Part shown: piece by piece, positions 24,654 through 33,130 of the stretch
How positions within the stretch are numbered: the stretch's first letter is position 1
How the letters are laid out: every line of letters starts with the position of its first letter
Origin: an uncultured Faecalibacterium sp.
GTDB lineage: Bacteria > Bacillota > Clostridia > Oscillospirales > Ruminococcaceae
Reading direction: 5' to 3'
Assembly: GCA_937880095.1 (NCBI GenBank)
Contig: CALFLK010000013.1
Span: 248,001 to 312,000, forward strand
DNA length: 64,000 nucleotides
Program-made: the position numbers and the translations under genes
The notes under the pieces: model-generated
Seen by the model: only the letters and a program-made list of their open reading frames with translations
Told to the model about the DNA's origin: nothing
The model's database searches: none

Positions 24654-25322
24654 TTACCCGTTTTGTGCGGTCAACGCGTCAATCTGCATCGCCAGCGCAT
24701 CATCATCCGCCAGACCCAGACGCAGTTTTTTCACTTTTGCCAGCTCATGCGCACCATATTCCGCGCCACCCGGTTCTGTTCCGGTATTGCCATAGACACA
24801 GCGCTCCAGTGTAATTGCATCTGCTGCAACAGGTTCTCCCGTATATTCCGCAGCCATCACCGCATACCAGCGACCTGCCGCTTGTACTGGAACATCCCGC
24901 ACCAGCGAAAAACCGTTTTGATACAGCCATGCACGCAGCACCGGATGCTTGGTTGCCGGAACCATCACCAAACGCGGACCGCCCTTTTGCATGACCCAAG
25001 GGGCTGCCGAAAGGATATCAATGGTAGTCTGCGCCGAAACGCCTGCAATGACCACCGTACCCACTTCATTGGGCTGCAATACGGTCAAACCGTCACCCAA
25101 GCGCAGCTCTGCACGATCCAGCAGTCCTGCCTTTTCCAGCGTTTGCTGTGCTTTTGCCAACGGACCGGGGCGCAAATCCGCACCGATCACTTTCGGGTAT
25201 CGCCCACTGGCAGCCAATACAGCCGTCAGCTTGCCATGGTCGCAGCCAATGTCTGCTATCGGCTCACCGGGACGTACCAAACCTGCTGCGGTCTGCAAGC
25301 GCGCATCTAACTGCGGTGTCAT
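24654..25322 (-). CDS. trmK: tRNA (adenine(22)-N(1))-methyltransferase TrmK
   Basis: A 222-residue SAM-dependent enzyme methylating A22 of tRNAs. Class I methyltransferase motif I reads IADIGCDHGKLTA, followed by GADLRPGPLAKA and the catalytic-region VIAGVSAQTT (most homologues have AGMGG here, so this loop is divergent). The start at 25322 is chosen because ATG follows the upstream stop by one base (TAAGATG), indicating coupling to the DUF1858 gene; a TTG at 25343 is the alternative. Confidence 0.85.
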   Translation of the reverse strand: MTPQLDARLQTAAGLVRPGEPIADIGCDHGKLTAVLAASGRYPKVIGADLRPGPLAKAQQTLEKAGLLDRAELRLGDGLTVLQPNEVGTVVIAGVSAQTTIDILSAAPWVMQKGGPRLVMVPATKHPVLRAWLYQNGFSLVRDVPVQAAGRWYAVMAAEYTGEPVAADAITLERCVYGNTGTEPGGAEYGAHELAKVKKLRLGLADDDALAMQIDALTAQNG

Positions 25323-25323
25323 C

Positions 25324-25575
25324 TTATGCACGGTTGTTTGCAATGTGCTCGTTCAGGCGTGCCAGCAGTGCATCGCAGTCTGCACCGTGTACCATGCAAG
25401 CCTCCTCGATGGTCTCACCACGGGATGCGGGGCAGCCCAGGCAGTGCATACCAATTTCCATCAGCAGCGGAGCAACGGTGCTGTCAATATCCATCAGATC
25501 GCCGATGACAGTATCACGGGTGACCTCGATAGGGGTGGATTCAGTTTTATTATTCTTCTTAAACAGATCAAACAT
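25324..25575 (-). CDS. DUF1858-family redox-disulfide-type protein
   Basis: An 83-residue cytosolic protein with the DUF1858 pattern: VTRDTVIGDLMDIDSTVAPLLMEIGMHCLGCPAS. The Cys-x-x-Cys (CLGC) is the hallmark of these hybrid-cluster-protein-associated redox domains. The start at 25575 has GAGG 9 bases upstream; a TTG six bases earlier is less likely. First gene of a run with trmK, nif3-like and rqcH. Confidence 0.85.
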   Translation of the reverse strand: MFDLFKKNNKTESTPIEVTRDTVIGDLMDIDSTVAPLLMEIGMHCLGCPASRGETIEEACMVHGADCDALLARLNEHIANNRA

Positions 25576-25617
25576 TTTCAATTACCTCATTTCCGGTGCT
25601 TTGCACCTACTGCTAAT

Positions 25618-25647
25618 ACTATACCCGAAAAGCATTCTATTTTTCAA
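25618..25647 (-). promoter_or_regulatory. Promoter of the DUF1858-trmK-nif3 run
   Basis: Minus strand TTGAAA (25642-25647), 18-base spacer, TATAGT (25618-25623). The short leader contains a perfect GGTGC-TTT-GCACC hairpin at 25595-25607. Confidence 0.65.
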
Positions 25648-25673
25648 GAGGGCTATCGATGGGAAGATATAAA

Positions 25674-25709
25674 AAGGCGGCTGCCTTTCTTGCGAAAAGC
25701 AGCCGCCTT
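25674..25709 (-). terminator. Intrinsic terminator of the zinc-ribbon gene
   Basis: An 11-bp perfect stem AAGGCGGCTGC (25674-25684) with 25699-25709, then TTTTATATC on the minus strand. Confidence 0.88.
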
Positions 25710-25737
25710 GATCAGACTCTGTAAAGCCAGCTAAAAA

Positions 25738-26016
25738 TTAGCCGTTCTCCTTCATCTTAGCGAAGCACTCGGAGCAGTACACAGGGCGATCCTCACGAGG
25801 CTGGAAGGGAACCTTGCAGCTCTTGCCACATGCAGCGCAGGTAGCGTCGAACATCTGACGCTCGGTGCGGGTGACGTTCTTGCGAGCATCACGGCAGGGC
25901 TTGCAGCGCTGAGGCTGGTTCTCGAAGCCACGAGATGCGTAGAACTCCTGCTCACCTGCAGTCCAAACGAATTCCTTACCGCAGTCCTTGCAAACTAAAG
26001 TCTTGTCTTCAAACAT
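25738..26016 (-). CDS. Small double zinc-ribbon protein
   Basis: A 92-residue cytosolic protein with four Cys pairs: CKDC, CKPC, CAAC and CSEC. The N-terminal half (LVCKDCGKEFVWTAGEQEFYASRGFENQPQRCKPCRDAR) matches the probable zinc-ribbon domain zf-trcl, and the C-terminal half the CxxC-CxxC-type ribbon. The start at 26016 has GAGGGAG upstream; an in-frame ATG at 26091 is possible but lacks an RBS. Function unknown, possibly nucleic-acid binding. Confidence 0.88.
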   Translation of the reverse strand: MFEDKTLVCKDCGKEFVWTAGEQEFYASRGFENQPQRCKPCRDARKNVTRTERQMFDATCAACGKSCKVPFQPREDRPVYCSECFAKMKENG

Positions 26017-26152
26017 TGTAATAGTCTCCCTCTTGTTTACATTTTTGCCCGCGGAAAGATTTACACCATTGCTTGGTTCTTTTGGACCCATTGCTCTGCT
26101 TGTTAAGCTACCAGGGGCATATTGCTGTCATCCTCTATCTGAGGACTTTTTC

Positions 26153-26181
26153 ATTTTACCTGAATCTGTTGTTTTTGTCAA
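26153..26181 (-). promoter_or_regulatory. Strong promoter of the zinc-ribbon gene
   Basis: Minus strand consensus TTGACA (26176-26181), 17-base spacer, TAAAAT (26153-26158). The leader would be about 130 bases with a small CCTC/GAGG hairpin near its 5' end. Confidence 0.8.
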
Positions 26182-26312
26182 CCAAAATTTCGCTTTTCTA
26201 CACCTTAGTTTTGTAACACTTTGCACACCGTGTCGAATCCTATCCGCTTTATCCAATTTTTCTATGATTTTATCGTATACTTTGCTCAGTTTTGGAAAAT
26301 CTGCGTGAGGGC

Positions 26313-26341
26313 TTGATTTTTTTCTTCAAGTCCGCTATACT
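26313..26341 (+). promoter_or_regulatory. Promoter of tRNA-Leu
   Basis: TTGATT (26313-26318), 17-base spacer, TATACT (26336-26341), ending 12 bases before the mature tRNA 5' end. Confidence 0.75.
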
Positions 26342-26352
26342 ATGTATGTTCT

Positions 26353-26439
26353 GTCGGCGTGGCGGAATTGGCAGACGCAGCAGACTCAAAATCTGCCGTT
26401 GGAAACAATGTATGGGTTCAAGTCCCATCGCCGGCACCA
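26353..26439 (+). tRNA. tRNA-Leu (anticodon CAA)
   Basis: An 87-base class II tRNA. The acceptor stem GTCGGCG pairs with CGCCGGC (one G-U), the anticodon arm is GCAGA-CTCAAAA-TCTGC with CAA at 34-36 reading UUG, a long variable arm follows, and the T arm is GGG-TTCAAGT-CCC. The CCA end is encoded. It stands alone between its own promoter and terminator. Confidence 0.95.
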
Positions 26440-26440
26440 C

Positions 26441-26483
26441 AAAAGAAAACAGCAGCTGATCCAATCAGCTGCTGTTTTCTTTT
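26441..26483 (+). terminator. Intrinsic terminator of tRNA-Leu
   Basis: A 20-bp perfect stem starting AAAAGAAAACAGCAGCTGAT (26441-26460) and its complement at 26464-26483, with a three-base loop and T-tract. Confidence 0.92.
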
Positions 26484-26502
26484 TATCTGCAAATCGAAAC
26501 AG

Positions 26503-26537
26503 AAAAGGCACACCGCTTAAAACGCGATGTGCCTTTT
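26503..26537 (-). terminator. Intrinsic terminator of the sortase gene
   Basis: Stem AAAAGGCACA (26503-26512) with TGTGCCTTTT (26528-26537) on the plus strand reading; minus-strand T-tract TTTTCTG follows. It lies 17 bases past the sortase stop. Confidence 0.85.
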
Positions 26538-26553
26538 TGTTTCCAGATGAACC

Positions 26554-27405
26554 TTATTTGTCTGTTTCTTCTGCCGGAGCAGCCTTCTGCCGTGCTACAA
26601 CCAGGAATCGTCCATTCTCTGTATGGTAAGCACAGGTAGACAGCGTCAGCAGCTTGTCGCCGTATTCCGCGGTAACGCCAGTATCATATATCTTGTGTGA
26701 CATTACATAGTTCATGAATTCATTGAATTCTTCTTCGGTCAGATCACCGCCATAGCGGTAGATATTGAATGCATTGGGGTCTTCGCTGACCGTTGCGTCA
26801 TAGTTGAAAGCCGCTACAACGTCATAGGCACCGTTTTGCTCCAGTGTCGAGTAGTACACGGTGGGGTGTGCTTCCCAGAAGTCTTTCTTCATGTACTTCA
26901 TCAAATCCGCAAACATGGTACCGTTGCGCATATGATGACCATGCGCAATAATACTGCTGCTGAAGGATGTGCAGCCACCACCCAGGAACGGTACACCGCC
27001 CGCAGCTTTTTCGCCGTAGAAATCGCGGTGCAGGTAGTATTCCACATCATTCGGCGTACACATGACCGGGTAATTGATATTGGTATCCGGAATCGTCAGC
27101 CAGCCTGCAAAATCCGGATTCATATCATGCAGCTCGACCAGATGTGCAATGCGCTCTTTTTCTTTGGCTTCATCTTCCAAAAGCTGTTTGTCTTCGTCAC
27201 TCATGCCGGCAATTTCAGATAGCTCGTCATAGTTTTCTTTTTCATTGTGCGCATCATTCAGCTTGCCCAGAACGACGACCAGACAAAACACAAACATCAG
27301 CGAGAAGAACACCATCAGCACCGTCAGCAACGGGCTGCTTTTTGCTTTCTTCTGCTTCTGCGGTTCTTCCGGTTCGGACTCAAACGGTTGATAAAATTCA
27401 TCCAT
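26554..27405 (-). CDS. srtB: Class B sortase
   Basis: A 283-residue membrane-anchored transpeptidase: charged cytoplasmic N-terminus, one membrane segment (about 24-47), then the sortase beta-barrel. Catalytic residues are His157 (AHGHHMRNGTMF), Cys258 (LLTLSTC) and Arg266 (GRFLVVARQ). The GHHM-NGTMF block and the helix-rich segment between His and Cys place it in class B. It lies immediately downstream of the large surface protein at 27574-32637, its probable substrate, but has its own promoter. Confidence 0.93.
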   Translation of the reverse strand: MDEFYQPFESEPEEPQKQKKAKSSPLLTVLMVFFSLMFVFCLVVVLGKLNDAHNEKENYDELSEIAGMSDEDKQLLEDEAKEKERIAHLVELHDMNPDFAGWLTIPDTNINYPVMCTPNDVEYYLHRDFYGEKAAGGVPFLGGGCTSFSSSIIAHGHHMRNGTMFADLMKYMKKDFWEAHPTVYYSTLEQNGAYDVVAAFNYDATVSEDPNAFNIYRYGGDLTEEEFNEFMNYVMSHKIYDTGVTAEYGDKLLTLSTCAYHTENGRFLVVARQKAAPAEETDK

Positions 27406-27440
27406 AGAACATTACCTCGAACTTAAAACTTAATAAGGAA

Positions 27441-27470
27441 AGTATGAATCGGATGGCACGCTTTTGTCAA
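27441..27470 (-). promoter_or_regulatory. Candidate promoter of the sortase gene
   Basis: Minus strand TTGACA (27465-27470), 18-base spacer, CATACT (27441-27446), located between the surface-protein terminator and the sortase start. Confidence 0.5.
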
Positions 27471-27498
27471 GAGCTGCCTGTCACTTTCCAACAAAAAA

Positions 27499-27534
27499 CC
27501 GACTGGACAGGAGGCGAACCTCCCGTCCGGTCGG
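27499..27534 (-). terminator. Intrinsic terminator of the surface protein gene
   Basis: A 16-bp stem, 27499-27514 with 27519-27534, GGAGG/CCTCC core with two G-T pairs and a CGAA loop, then TTTTTTG on the minus strand. Confidence 0.9.
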
Positions 27535-27573
27535 TTTATTTTACGTCAGCTTAGCGAACGCTTTCGCTTTTGC

Positions 27574-30500
27574 TTACTTATTGCCGCGGAGCTTCTTAAA
27601 GCTTACGGCTGCACCTGCTGCCATCAGGCTTGCCAGCGTCATCCAGCCAAACAGGTTGGTGGTATCGCCGGTTGCAGTTGCGCCACCAGCAGCGGGCTTG
27701 CTGTTGTTGCCGCCGTCCGGTGCCGGAGGATTGGGATTGGGCTTCGGATCGGGATCAGGAGTAGGCTTGGGAGCAGGATTCTGCTTCCAAACAGAGGTAA
27801 CCGTCATATCACCATTGACAACGGTATCCTTGTTTACCTTCTTGCCGTTCTGGTCCTTCCAGCCCTTGAAGGTGTAGCCATCCTTGGTGGGATCTGCGGG
27901 CAGACGATCACCCAGAGTCTCACCCTTTTCGACCTCATAGGTCTTGCCGTCAATGACAACCTCGAACAGCTCGTTGTACTCAGCCTTAATCGTCATATTA
28001 TCGTTTACGACGGTTTCTGCGGTAACTACGTTACCCTTGCTGTCCTTCCAGCCCTTGAACACATAGCCATCCTTTTCAGGATTTGCCGGCAGGCGATCAC
28101 CCAAGGTCTGACCTGCTTCGATCTGGTAAGTCTTATCCTCGATGGTAACATCAAACACCTTGTTGAAGCGTGCAACGATGACCATATCGCTGTTTACAAC
28201 AGTTTCTGCGGTAACGCCATTGCCGTTATCATCGGTCCAGCCCTTGAATACGTAGCCATCCATTTCAGGATTCTGCGGCAGCTCGCCCAGTTTCTGACCT
28301 GCCTTGAAGGTACGGATTTCAATGACCTTGTCGCCGCTCTTGAAGATTACGTCGAAGGTCTGCTCAACAACCTTGAGGTAAGCGCCGTCCTCAGCAACGG
28401 TCCACTTGTCACCTGCCAGATTGCCCTGCTCCGTGGTGTAACCCTCTGCTACAGCATCCTTCAGCTCGGTGAACTTCTCGGATACTGCCGGGATCTTGAA
28501 GATACCAGCGGTAATGTTCTGGGTTGCATTGGGGTACTTGGTGCTCATGGTCAAAGCGGGACCAGCCACGTTTTCAACCACGGGGATTTCGCCGTTCTTG
28601 CCAGCACGGACAACCAGCTTTGCGTCCGTAGTCAAAACGGCACCATATGCGCCCTTGCCTTCTACACGACCGCCTTCCAGAACCAGGTCGCCCTTTGCCT
28701 GAATTGCGCGTGCTTCTGCTTCGTTCAGATCCTTGCCTGCAACGCCAATGACCTGTGCATTGCCGCTGACAGTCAGGGAGTTTGCGCTGTTGATTGCATC
28801 CAGACCCAGATTCATACCAAACATCTGCTCGGTAGAAACCTTGTTGACAGCCTGTACGCCAACAACCTTTGCATTGTCGGTCACGATGGTCGTGCCCATG
28901 TTGTACACTGCGGTGTAGTTGGTGTTCAATGCATTGTTTTCTGCCTTTGCAGCACCCACCACAGCATTACCTGCTACCTGCAAAGTAGCATTGGTATCCA
29001 CATAAATTGCGTTCAGATTGCCTGCGCCATCGATATCCTTTGCACAAGCGCCCCAAACTTCGCCGCTCAAAACGGTAACCTTTGCATTGCCCAGTGCGCA
29101 AATGGTCTTTGCTGCCGGGTTTTCCAAAGTGCTGTCAGATACGACACCAACGATCTTACCTGCGTGATTCTCGGTGCTGTCCTGAACCGTCAGATCGCCA
29201 TTTTCGTTTACATTAAATACCGTGCCGTTGCCGGTCACAGTGAAACCGTTCAGATCGAATACCAGCTTCTGGCTAACTTCGATTGTAGCCTCCTCTTCGG
29301 TATTTGCGCCGAAGGTCACATCTGCCAGCAGCTTCACGGTCTGACCTGCCTGTGCAGCAGCAACTGCCTCATGCAGAGTGTTGTACTCCTGCGTCTTGCC
29401 ATCCTGTGCAACAACAGCTGCAACGGGGTTCAGTGCGCTTTCCTGCTTCACCGTGTAGGGCTGTGCAATCTTGTTGATGGTAAAGGTAGTCTTTTCTGCA
29501 ACAGCGCCGTCCACGGTGCTGTTATCCTTACCGGTGCAAGTCCAAACCTTGCCTTCCGGTGCATTGTCAACAGTTACAACTGCATTGGTGTTATTCAGGA
29601 AGTACTTCACCTCTGCCGGATCACCATTTTCGATGGTTACCGTGTAGAAGTTGTTTGCACCCACCACAGTTGCATCGGTCTTACTGCTACTACCCGTTAC
29701 CGTCTGCTTGGGCAGATAGTACACATCAAAATCGGTAGTAGTCGGGATGTTCACAGTCGGCTGATAAACCTTACCATCAATTTCAACTGCTACACAGTCG
29801 CCCCAGATGGTGCCATCATTGCGGTTCGTGTTGGGGAAGTAACGAGTGCCTGCCGTCAGCTGCTCTGCGGTAAAGCCAAATTCACCGTAGACGGATTCCA
29901 GCAGTTCTGCGGACAGCTGCTGGCGGTTGTTATACCAATAAACTGTAACATCCGTCTTATTGGCAACCAGTTTTACCTCGCCATTCACATAAGCATAGAA
30001 ATTAATGTTGCGTCCGGTCTTTTCTTCCAGACCGAACTTTGCGGTAAAGGTAGTATTTTCGGTAATTACGGTCGATGCTTCTGCCTTATTGCCTTCTGCA
30101 TCAAACCAGCCCTTGAACACCTTACCAGCAGGTGCCTGCGGAGCAGCGGGTACCTCACCCAGTTCCGTGTTGGGAGCAATCTTGACGGTATCTACAACGG
30201 TATCGCCGTTCTTAAAGGTAACAGTAACCTTTTCCTGACCAGGCAGGACCTTGTACTGATTGCCGCTTTCGCTGGCAGTCCAGTTTTCACCGGTCAAGTC
30301 GCCACGTTCGGTCGTTGCACCCTCAGCCAGATAAGCGCGGTCGTTTGCGCCATCTACAAAGTCATGTGCGAATACGCCGCCGTTGACTTCAATGTGGCAA
30401 TCGCTGGGCGTTGCATACTGACCCAGTGCAATCTCCTTTGCGCTGCCCTTCCAAACGCCGCCGGTAACGGAAACAGTACCTTCCTCAATTTCCAGAGCAT

Positions 30501-32637
30501 TTGCAACCGCATCTGCCTCTACGGTACCAACCGCACCATTGATCGTACCCTTCTTAACATTCAGGACACTGCGGTCGGTATTGCGGAAAGCATCCACAAC
30601 AGATTTGCCGGTAATCTTACCTGCGTCATCCGTCAGCTTGACGCCATTGACCTCTGCACCATCCACATTTACAGTTGCGTTGTCAATGACAATACCAACT
30701 GCATAACCATTTTCCACACCAGCTGCATATGCACCAGTGACTTCACCGCCGGTCAGGTTCACAGTAGATGCGCCATCGTAATAGCCCTTTACCGACATTG
30801 CTTTCAGGTTACGGTTAGCCGAATCATTTTTATTCTGATTCGAAATCTTACCGGTCGTTCTTACGCCTACCAGCTGACCGCCCTTTACATTGATCTCGCA
30901 GCGCGGTGCATAAATAGCACTTACTCTGCAATCGCGATTTACGTCAGAATCCGTCTGCAAACCGGTCAGCTTTGCGTTTTCTTCGACGTTAATCGTACCC
31001 TGCTTTTTCTCGATTGCAGTGGCACCAGCCTTGATAACGTTTCCGGTAACGTCCATGCCAATCAGCTCAGCATCGCCACGAACCGTCACATCGCCATCAT
31101 TCACATTAATAGCCTGACCAGCGCAATGGGTAGAGCCGTAATCAACCATACCGCCATCCATCTTAACGCCGATCAGCTTACCGCCATCAATCAGAATGGT
31201 TGCATTTTCGATGCGGTCATGTCCCCACTGAAAATCTACTGCATAACCCTGAGCAGCAGCTACCGCTCCGGTCATGTACTCGCCAATCAGCGTACCGCCG
31301 TGGACCGTCAGCTTTGCCTCATGGTCAACCTTTACGACCGTGCAGGGCAGAACGCTGGTATCATCACGAGTTTCCAGCTTACGACCAATGATTTTACCAT
31401 CTTTGCCCTCACCTGCAGTATCCTGAATGGTCAAATCGCCAGTGCCTTCTACAAAGAAAACGGTGTTGAATGCATTGGGGTCGCTTTCGCTCTCTCCATT
31501 ATCGTTGTCAACACTGCCAATGATTGTTTTGCCGTTCAGATCCAGCGTTACAGCCTTATCCACAGAAATGGGCTCACGCACTTCGTCTTTGTCTACGCCA
31601 AAGGTAACGTCACGCAGAACCTTAACGGTTTCGCCAGCCTGCGCTGCAGCAAAAGCAGCGTGCAGGGTGTCGTAAGTCTTACCTGCAACTTCTGCTGCGC
31701 CAGCTGCTACCGGCGTTTCGGTTACAGTAACATCGCAAGTAGCCGTATAAGTCTCGCCCTTGTATGTAGCAGTAGCGGTAACTCTTTCGGTGCCTGCTGC
31801 CTTTGCAGTTACAGTACCATCCTCTGCTACTTCAACAAACTTACCGCTTTCTGCAGCCCAAGCAACACTGACACCATCGGTCACAGTGTTGTTGTCGCTG
31901 CCGGTCATGCTCCAGTTCAGCTTCTTCGTTGCGTCCTTTTCCAAGGAAACTTCAGACTGATCCAGTGCAAAGGTGTAAGTAACCACGGGAGTTGCCTCAT
32001 AAACCGTGATTTCACCTGCTGCTGCAAACTTATTATCGTTATTGCCGCCGTTCTTATCGCCGATAGACTGGGTAATAACAACCTTCATGTGTGTAGCATT
32101 CACAGGTGTAAAGTCCACCGTTGCAACACCACCCGTCAGCGTGATGTCGCCTTTGAACACACTCTGTTCCTGACCATTTACCGTTGCCAGAATTTCAATA
32201 GTCTTCCACTGACCGTTATCCTGTTTCGGGGTCTTGGTCTGATACTTCAGACGACCAACCTGCACAGCAGACTGATCTGCTTTCAGATCCCAGTCAATGG
32301 TGAAATTGCAGCTTGCAACTTCACCATGCTGATTGTTTCCGAACGCATAGTTGCTGTGCCAGCAAGTTGCTGTATTGCCATCAAATGCTGCCTTTGCCAA
32401 GCCATCATTCCATTGATTGACCAAGGCATCATTACCGGGCTTTTCTTCACTGCTTGCCTTTACCGAAGCTTTCATTGGGTCCTTCGACAATTCGGTATAG
32501 GTATATTCTGTCTGACCTGCCGGGTCAGCTTCGACCGCCGGGTCGGCAGTTTCTGCTGCAAAAGCAGGCACTACATAAGTGCAGAGCATCGCCGCTGTCA
32601 AAAGCAATGCCAACACTCTTTGCTTTACTGATCGCAT
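27574..32637 (-). CDS. Large secreted surface protein: discoidin-like, Big2, beta-helix and InlB-type repeats
   Basis: 1687 residues. A signal peptide (1-28, ending AFA-AET) is followed by an F5/8-type C (discoidin-like) domain (about 45-213), a Big_2 Ig-like domain (about 217-308), a right-handed beta-helix (about 312-800, LDLNGKTIIG and many short strand-turn repeats), a Listeria-Bacteroides repeat (about 805-870), a second beta-helix (about 1070-1400), three tandem InlB-type repeats (about 1426-1616) and a Pro-rich wall spacer (1617-1650). The C-terminus has ATGD, a hydrophobic helix and a KKLRGNK tail, a sorting signal without LPxTG. Likely a glycan- or host-binding adhesin. AGGAGG precedes the start. 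Confidence 0.9.
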   Translation of the reverse strand: MRSVKQRVLALLLTAAMLCTYVVPAFAAETADPAVEADPAGQTEYTYTELSKDPMKASVKASSEEKPGNDALVNQWNDGLAKAAFDGNTATCWHSNYAFGNNQHGEVASCNFTIDWDLKADQSAVQVGRLKYQTKTPKQDNGQWKTIEILATVNGQEQSVFKGDITLTGGVATVDFTPVNATHMKVVITQSIGDKNGGNNDNKFAAAGEITVYEATPVVTYTFALDQSEVSLEKDATKKLNWSMTGSDNNTVTDGVSVAWAAESGKFVEVAEDGTVTAKAAGTERVTATATYKGETYTATCDVTVTETPVAAGAAEVAGKTYDTLHAAFAAAQAGETVKVLRDVTFGVDKDEVREPISVDKAVTLDLNGKTIIGSVDNDNGESESDPNAFNTVFFVEGTGDLTIQDTAGEGKDGKIIGRKLETRDDTSVLPCTVVKVDHEAKLTVHGGTLIGEYMTGAVAAAQGYAVDFQWGHDRIENATILIDGGKLIGVKMDGGMVDYGSTHCAGQAINVNDGDVTVRGDAELIGMDVTGNVIKAGATAIEKKQGTINVEENAKLTGLQTDSDVNRDCRVSAIYAPRCEINVKGGQLVGVRTTGKISNQNKNDSANRNLKAMSVKGYYDGASTVNLTGGEVTGAYAAGVENGYAVGIVIDNATVNVDGAEVNGVKLTDDAGKITGKSVVDAFRNTDRSVLNVKKGTINGAVGTVEADAVANALEIEEGTVSVTGGVWKGSAKEIALGQYATPSDCHIEVNGGVFAHDFVDGANDRAYLAEGATTERGDLTGENWTASESGNQYKVLPGQEKVTVTFKNGDTVVDTVKIAPNTELGEVPAAPQAPAGKVFKGWFDAEGNKAEASTVITENTTFTAKFGLEEKTGRNINFYAYVNGEVKLVANKTDVTVYWYNNRQQLSAELLESVYGEFGFTAEQLTAGTRYFPNTNRNDGTIWGDCVAVEIDGKVYQPTVNIPTTTDFDVYYLPKQTVTGSSSKTDATVVGANNFYTVTIENGDPAEVKYFLNNTNAVVTVDNAPEGKVWTCTGKDNSTVDGAVAEKTTFTINKIAQPYTVKQESALNPVAAVVAQDGKTQEYNTLHEAVAAAQAGQTVKLLADVTFGANTEEEATIEVSQKLVFDLNGFTVTGNGTVFNVNENGDLTVQDSTENHAGKIVGVVSDSTLENPAAKTICALGNAKVTVLSGEVWGACAKDIDGAGNLNAIYVDTNATLQVAGNAVVGAAKAENNALNTNYTAVYNMGTTIVTDNAKVVGVQAVNKVSTEQMFGMNLGLDAINSANSLTVSGNAQVIGVAGKDLNEAEARAIQAKGDLVLEGGRVEGKGAYGAVLTTDAKLVVRAGKNGEIPVVENVAGPALTMSTKYPNATQNITAGIFKIPAVSEKFTELKDAVAEGYTTEQGNLAGDKWTVAEDGAYLKVVEQTFDVIFKSGDKVIEIRTFKAGQKLGELPQNPEMDGYVFKGWTDDNGNGVTAETVVNSDMVIVARFNKVFDVTIEDKTYQIEAGQTLGDRLPANPEKDGYVFKGWKDSKGNVVTAETVVNDNMTIKAEYNELFEVVIDGKTYEVEKGETLGDRLPADPTKDGYTFKGWKDQNGKKVNKDTVVNGDMTVTSVWKQNPAPKPTPDPDPKPNPNPPAPDGGNNSKPAAGGATATGDTTNLFGWMTLASLMAAGAAVSFKKLRGNK
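27790..28362 (-). repeat. Three tandem InlB-type (Listeria-Bacteroides) repeats in the surface protein
   Basis: Three units of 61-68 codons, each with the core LGxxLPxxPxxDGYxFKGWxDxxG followed by V-T/N-x-D/E-TVVNxxM. The last two units are the most alike, which suggests recent duplication. The units form the stalk just before the Pro-rich spacer. Confidence 0.85.
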
Positions 32638-32780
32638 ACTCTTCCTCCTGAAAATTTGTGCTTTTTTTCGTGATTTTGCAAACGATTTGGTTGCACCGCC
32701 TTCTTTCTTTTATAAATTGGTTTGTGCCGATTTTTTATGGTCACGTTTTGTTTTTTCCGATTTCTATAGTACCTTTGTTC

Positions 32781-32809
32781 ATCATACTTGAATTTCATCG
32801 TTTTTTCAA
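32781..32809 (-). promoter_or_regulatory. Promoter of the surface protein gene
   Basis: Minus strand TTGAAA (32804-32809), 17-base spacer, TATGAT (32781-32786). The leader to the start codon is about 138 bases and AT-rich. Confidence 0.7.
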
Positions 32810-32813
32810 GTGA

Positions 32814-33081
32814 TTTTACACAAAACTTTTCCGTTAATTCGCAGATACATCTGTCTGTTTTATACATCGTGCTTTTCTCACATCTTTTTATACATTTTTA
32901 TTTTTCATCTACACACCGTACTTTTCTTTGATTTCTGCACACTTTTTCTCTTTTTACAGGTCAGATGCACCTTATTTCCTATATATTTCCAAATGGAACC
33001 ACGCAATACTGGTAAAAACATTCTGTAAAAATAAAAGTCTCTATTTGTAAATAAGATTCCCCTTGTCGTGGTTTTCTTTCC
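32814..33081. other. AT-rich intergenic stretch
   Basis: Between the surface-protein promoter and the terminator at 33082. Short open frames on both strands lack ribosome binding sites and coding character. No repeat or RNA was recognised. Confidence 0.5.
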
Positions 33082-33122
33082 AAACGAAAAGCGCTGCCCG
33101 ATCCGAGCAGCGCTTTTCGTTT
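33082..33122 (-). terminator. Intrinsic terminator of the SpoIIQ-like gene
   Basis: A 16-bp perfect stem AAACGAAAAGCGCTGC (33082-33097) with 33107-33122, minus-strand flank T-rich. Confidence 0.9.
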
Positions 33123-33130
33123 GATTCTTT

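Noticed and set aside
27790..28362. Repeats as a CRISPR array
   Set aside because: They are in-frame 61-68-codon protein repeats inside a coding region, with no short palindromic repeat and no unique spacers.
29164..32631. 1155-codon open frame on the plus strand
   Set aside because: It is the antisense of the surface-protein gene. The product has a Cys/Ile/Ser-rich composition unlike a real protein, and there is no ribosome binding site.
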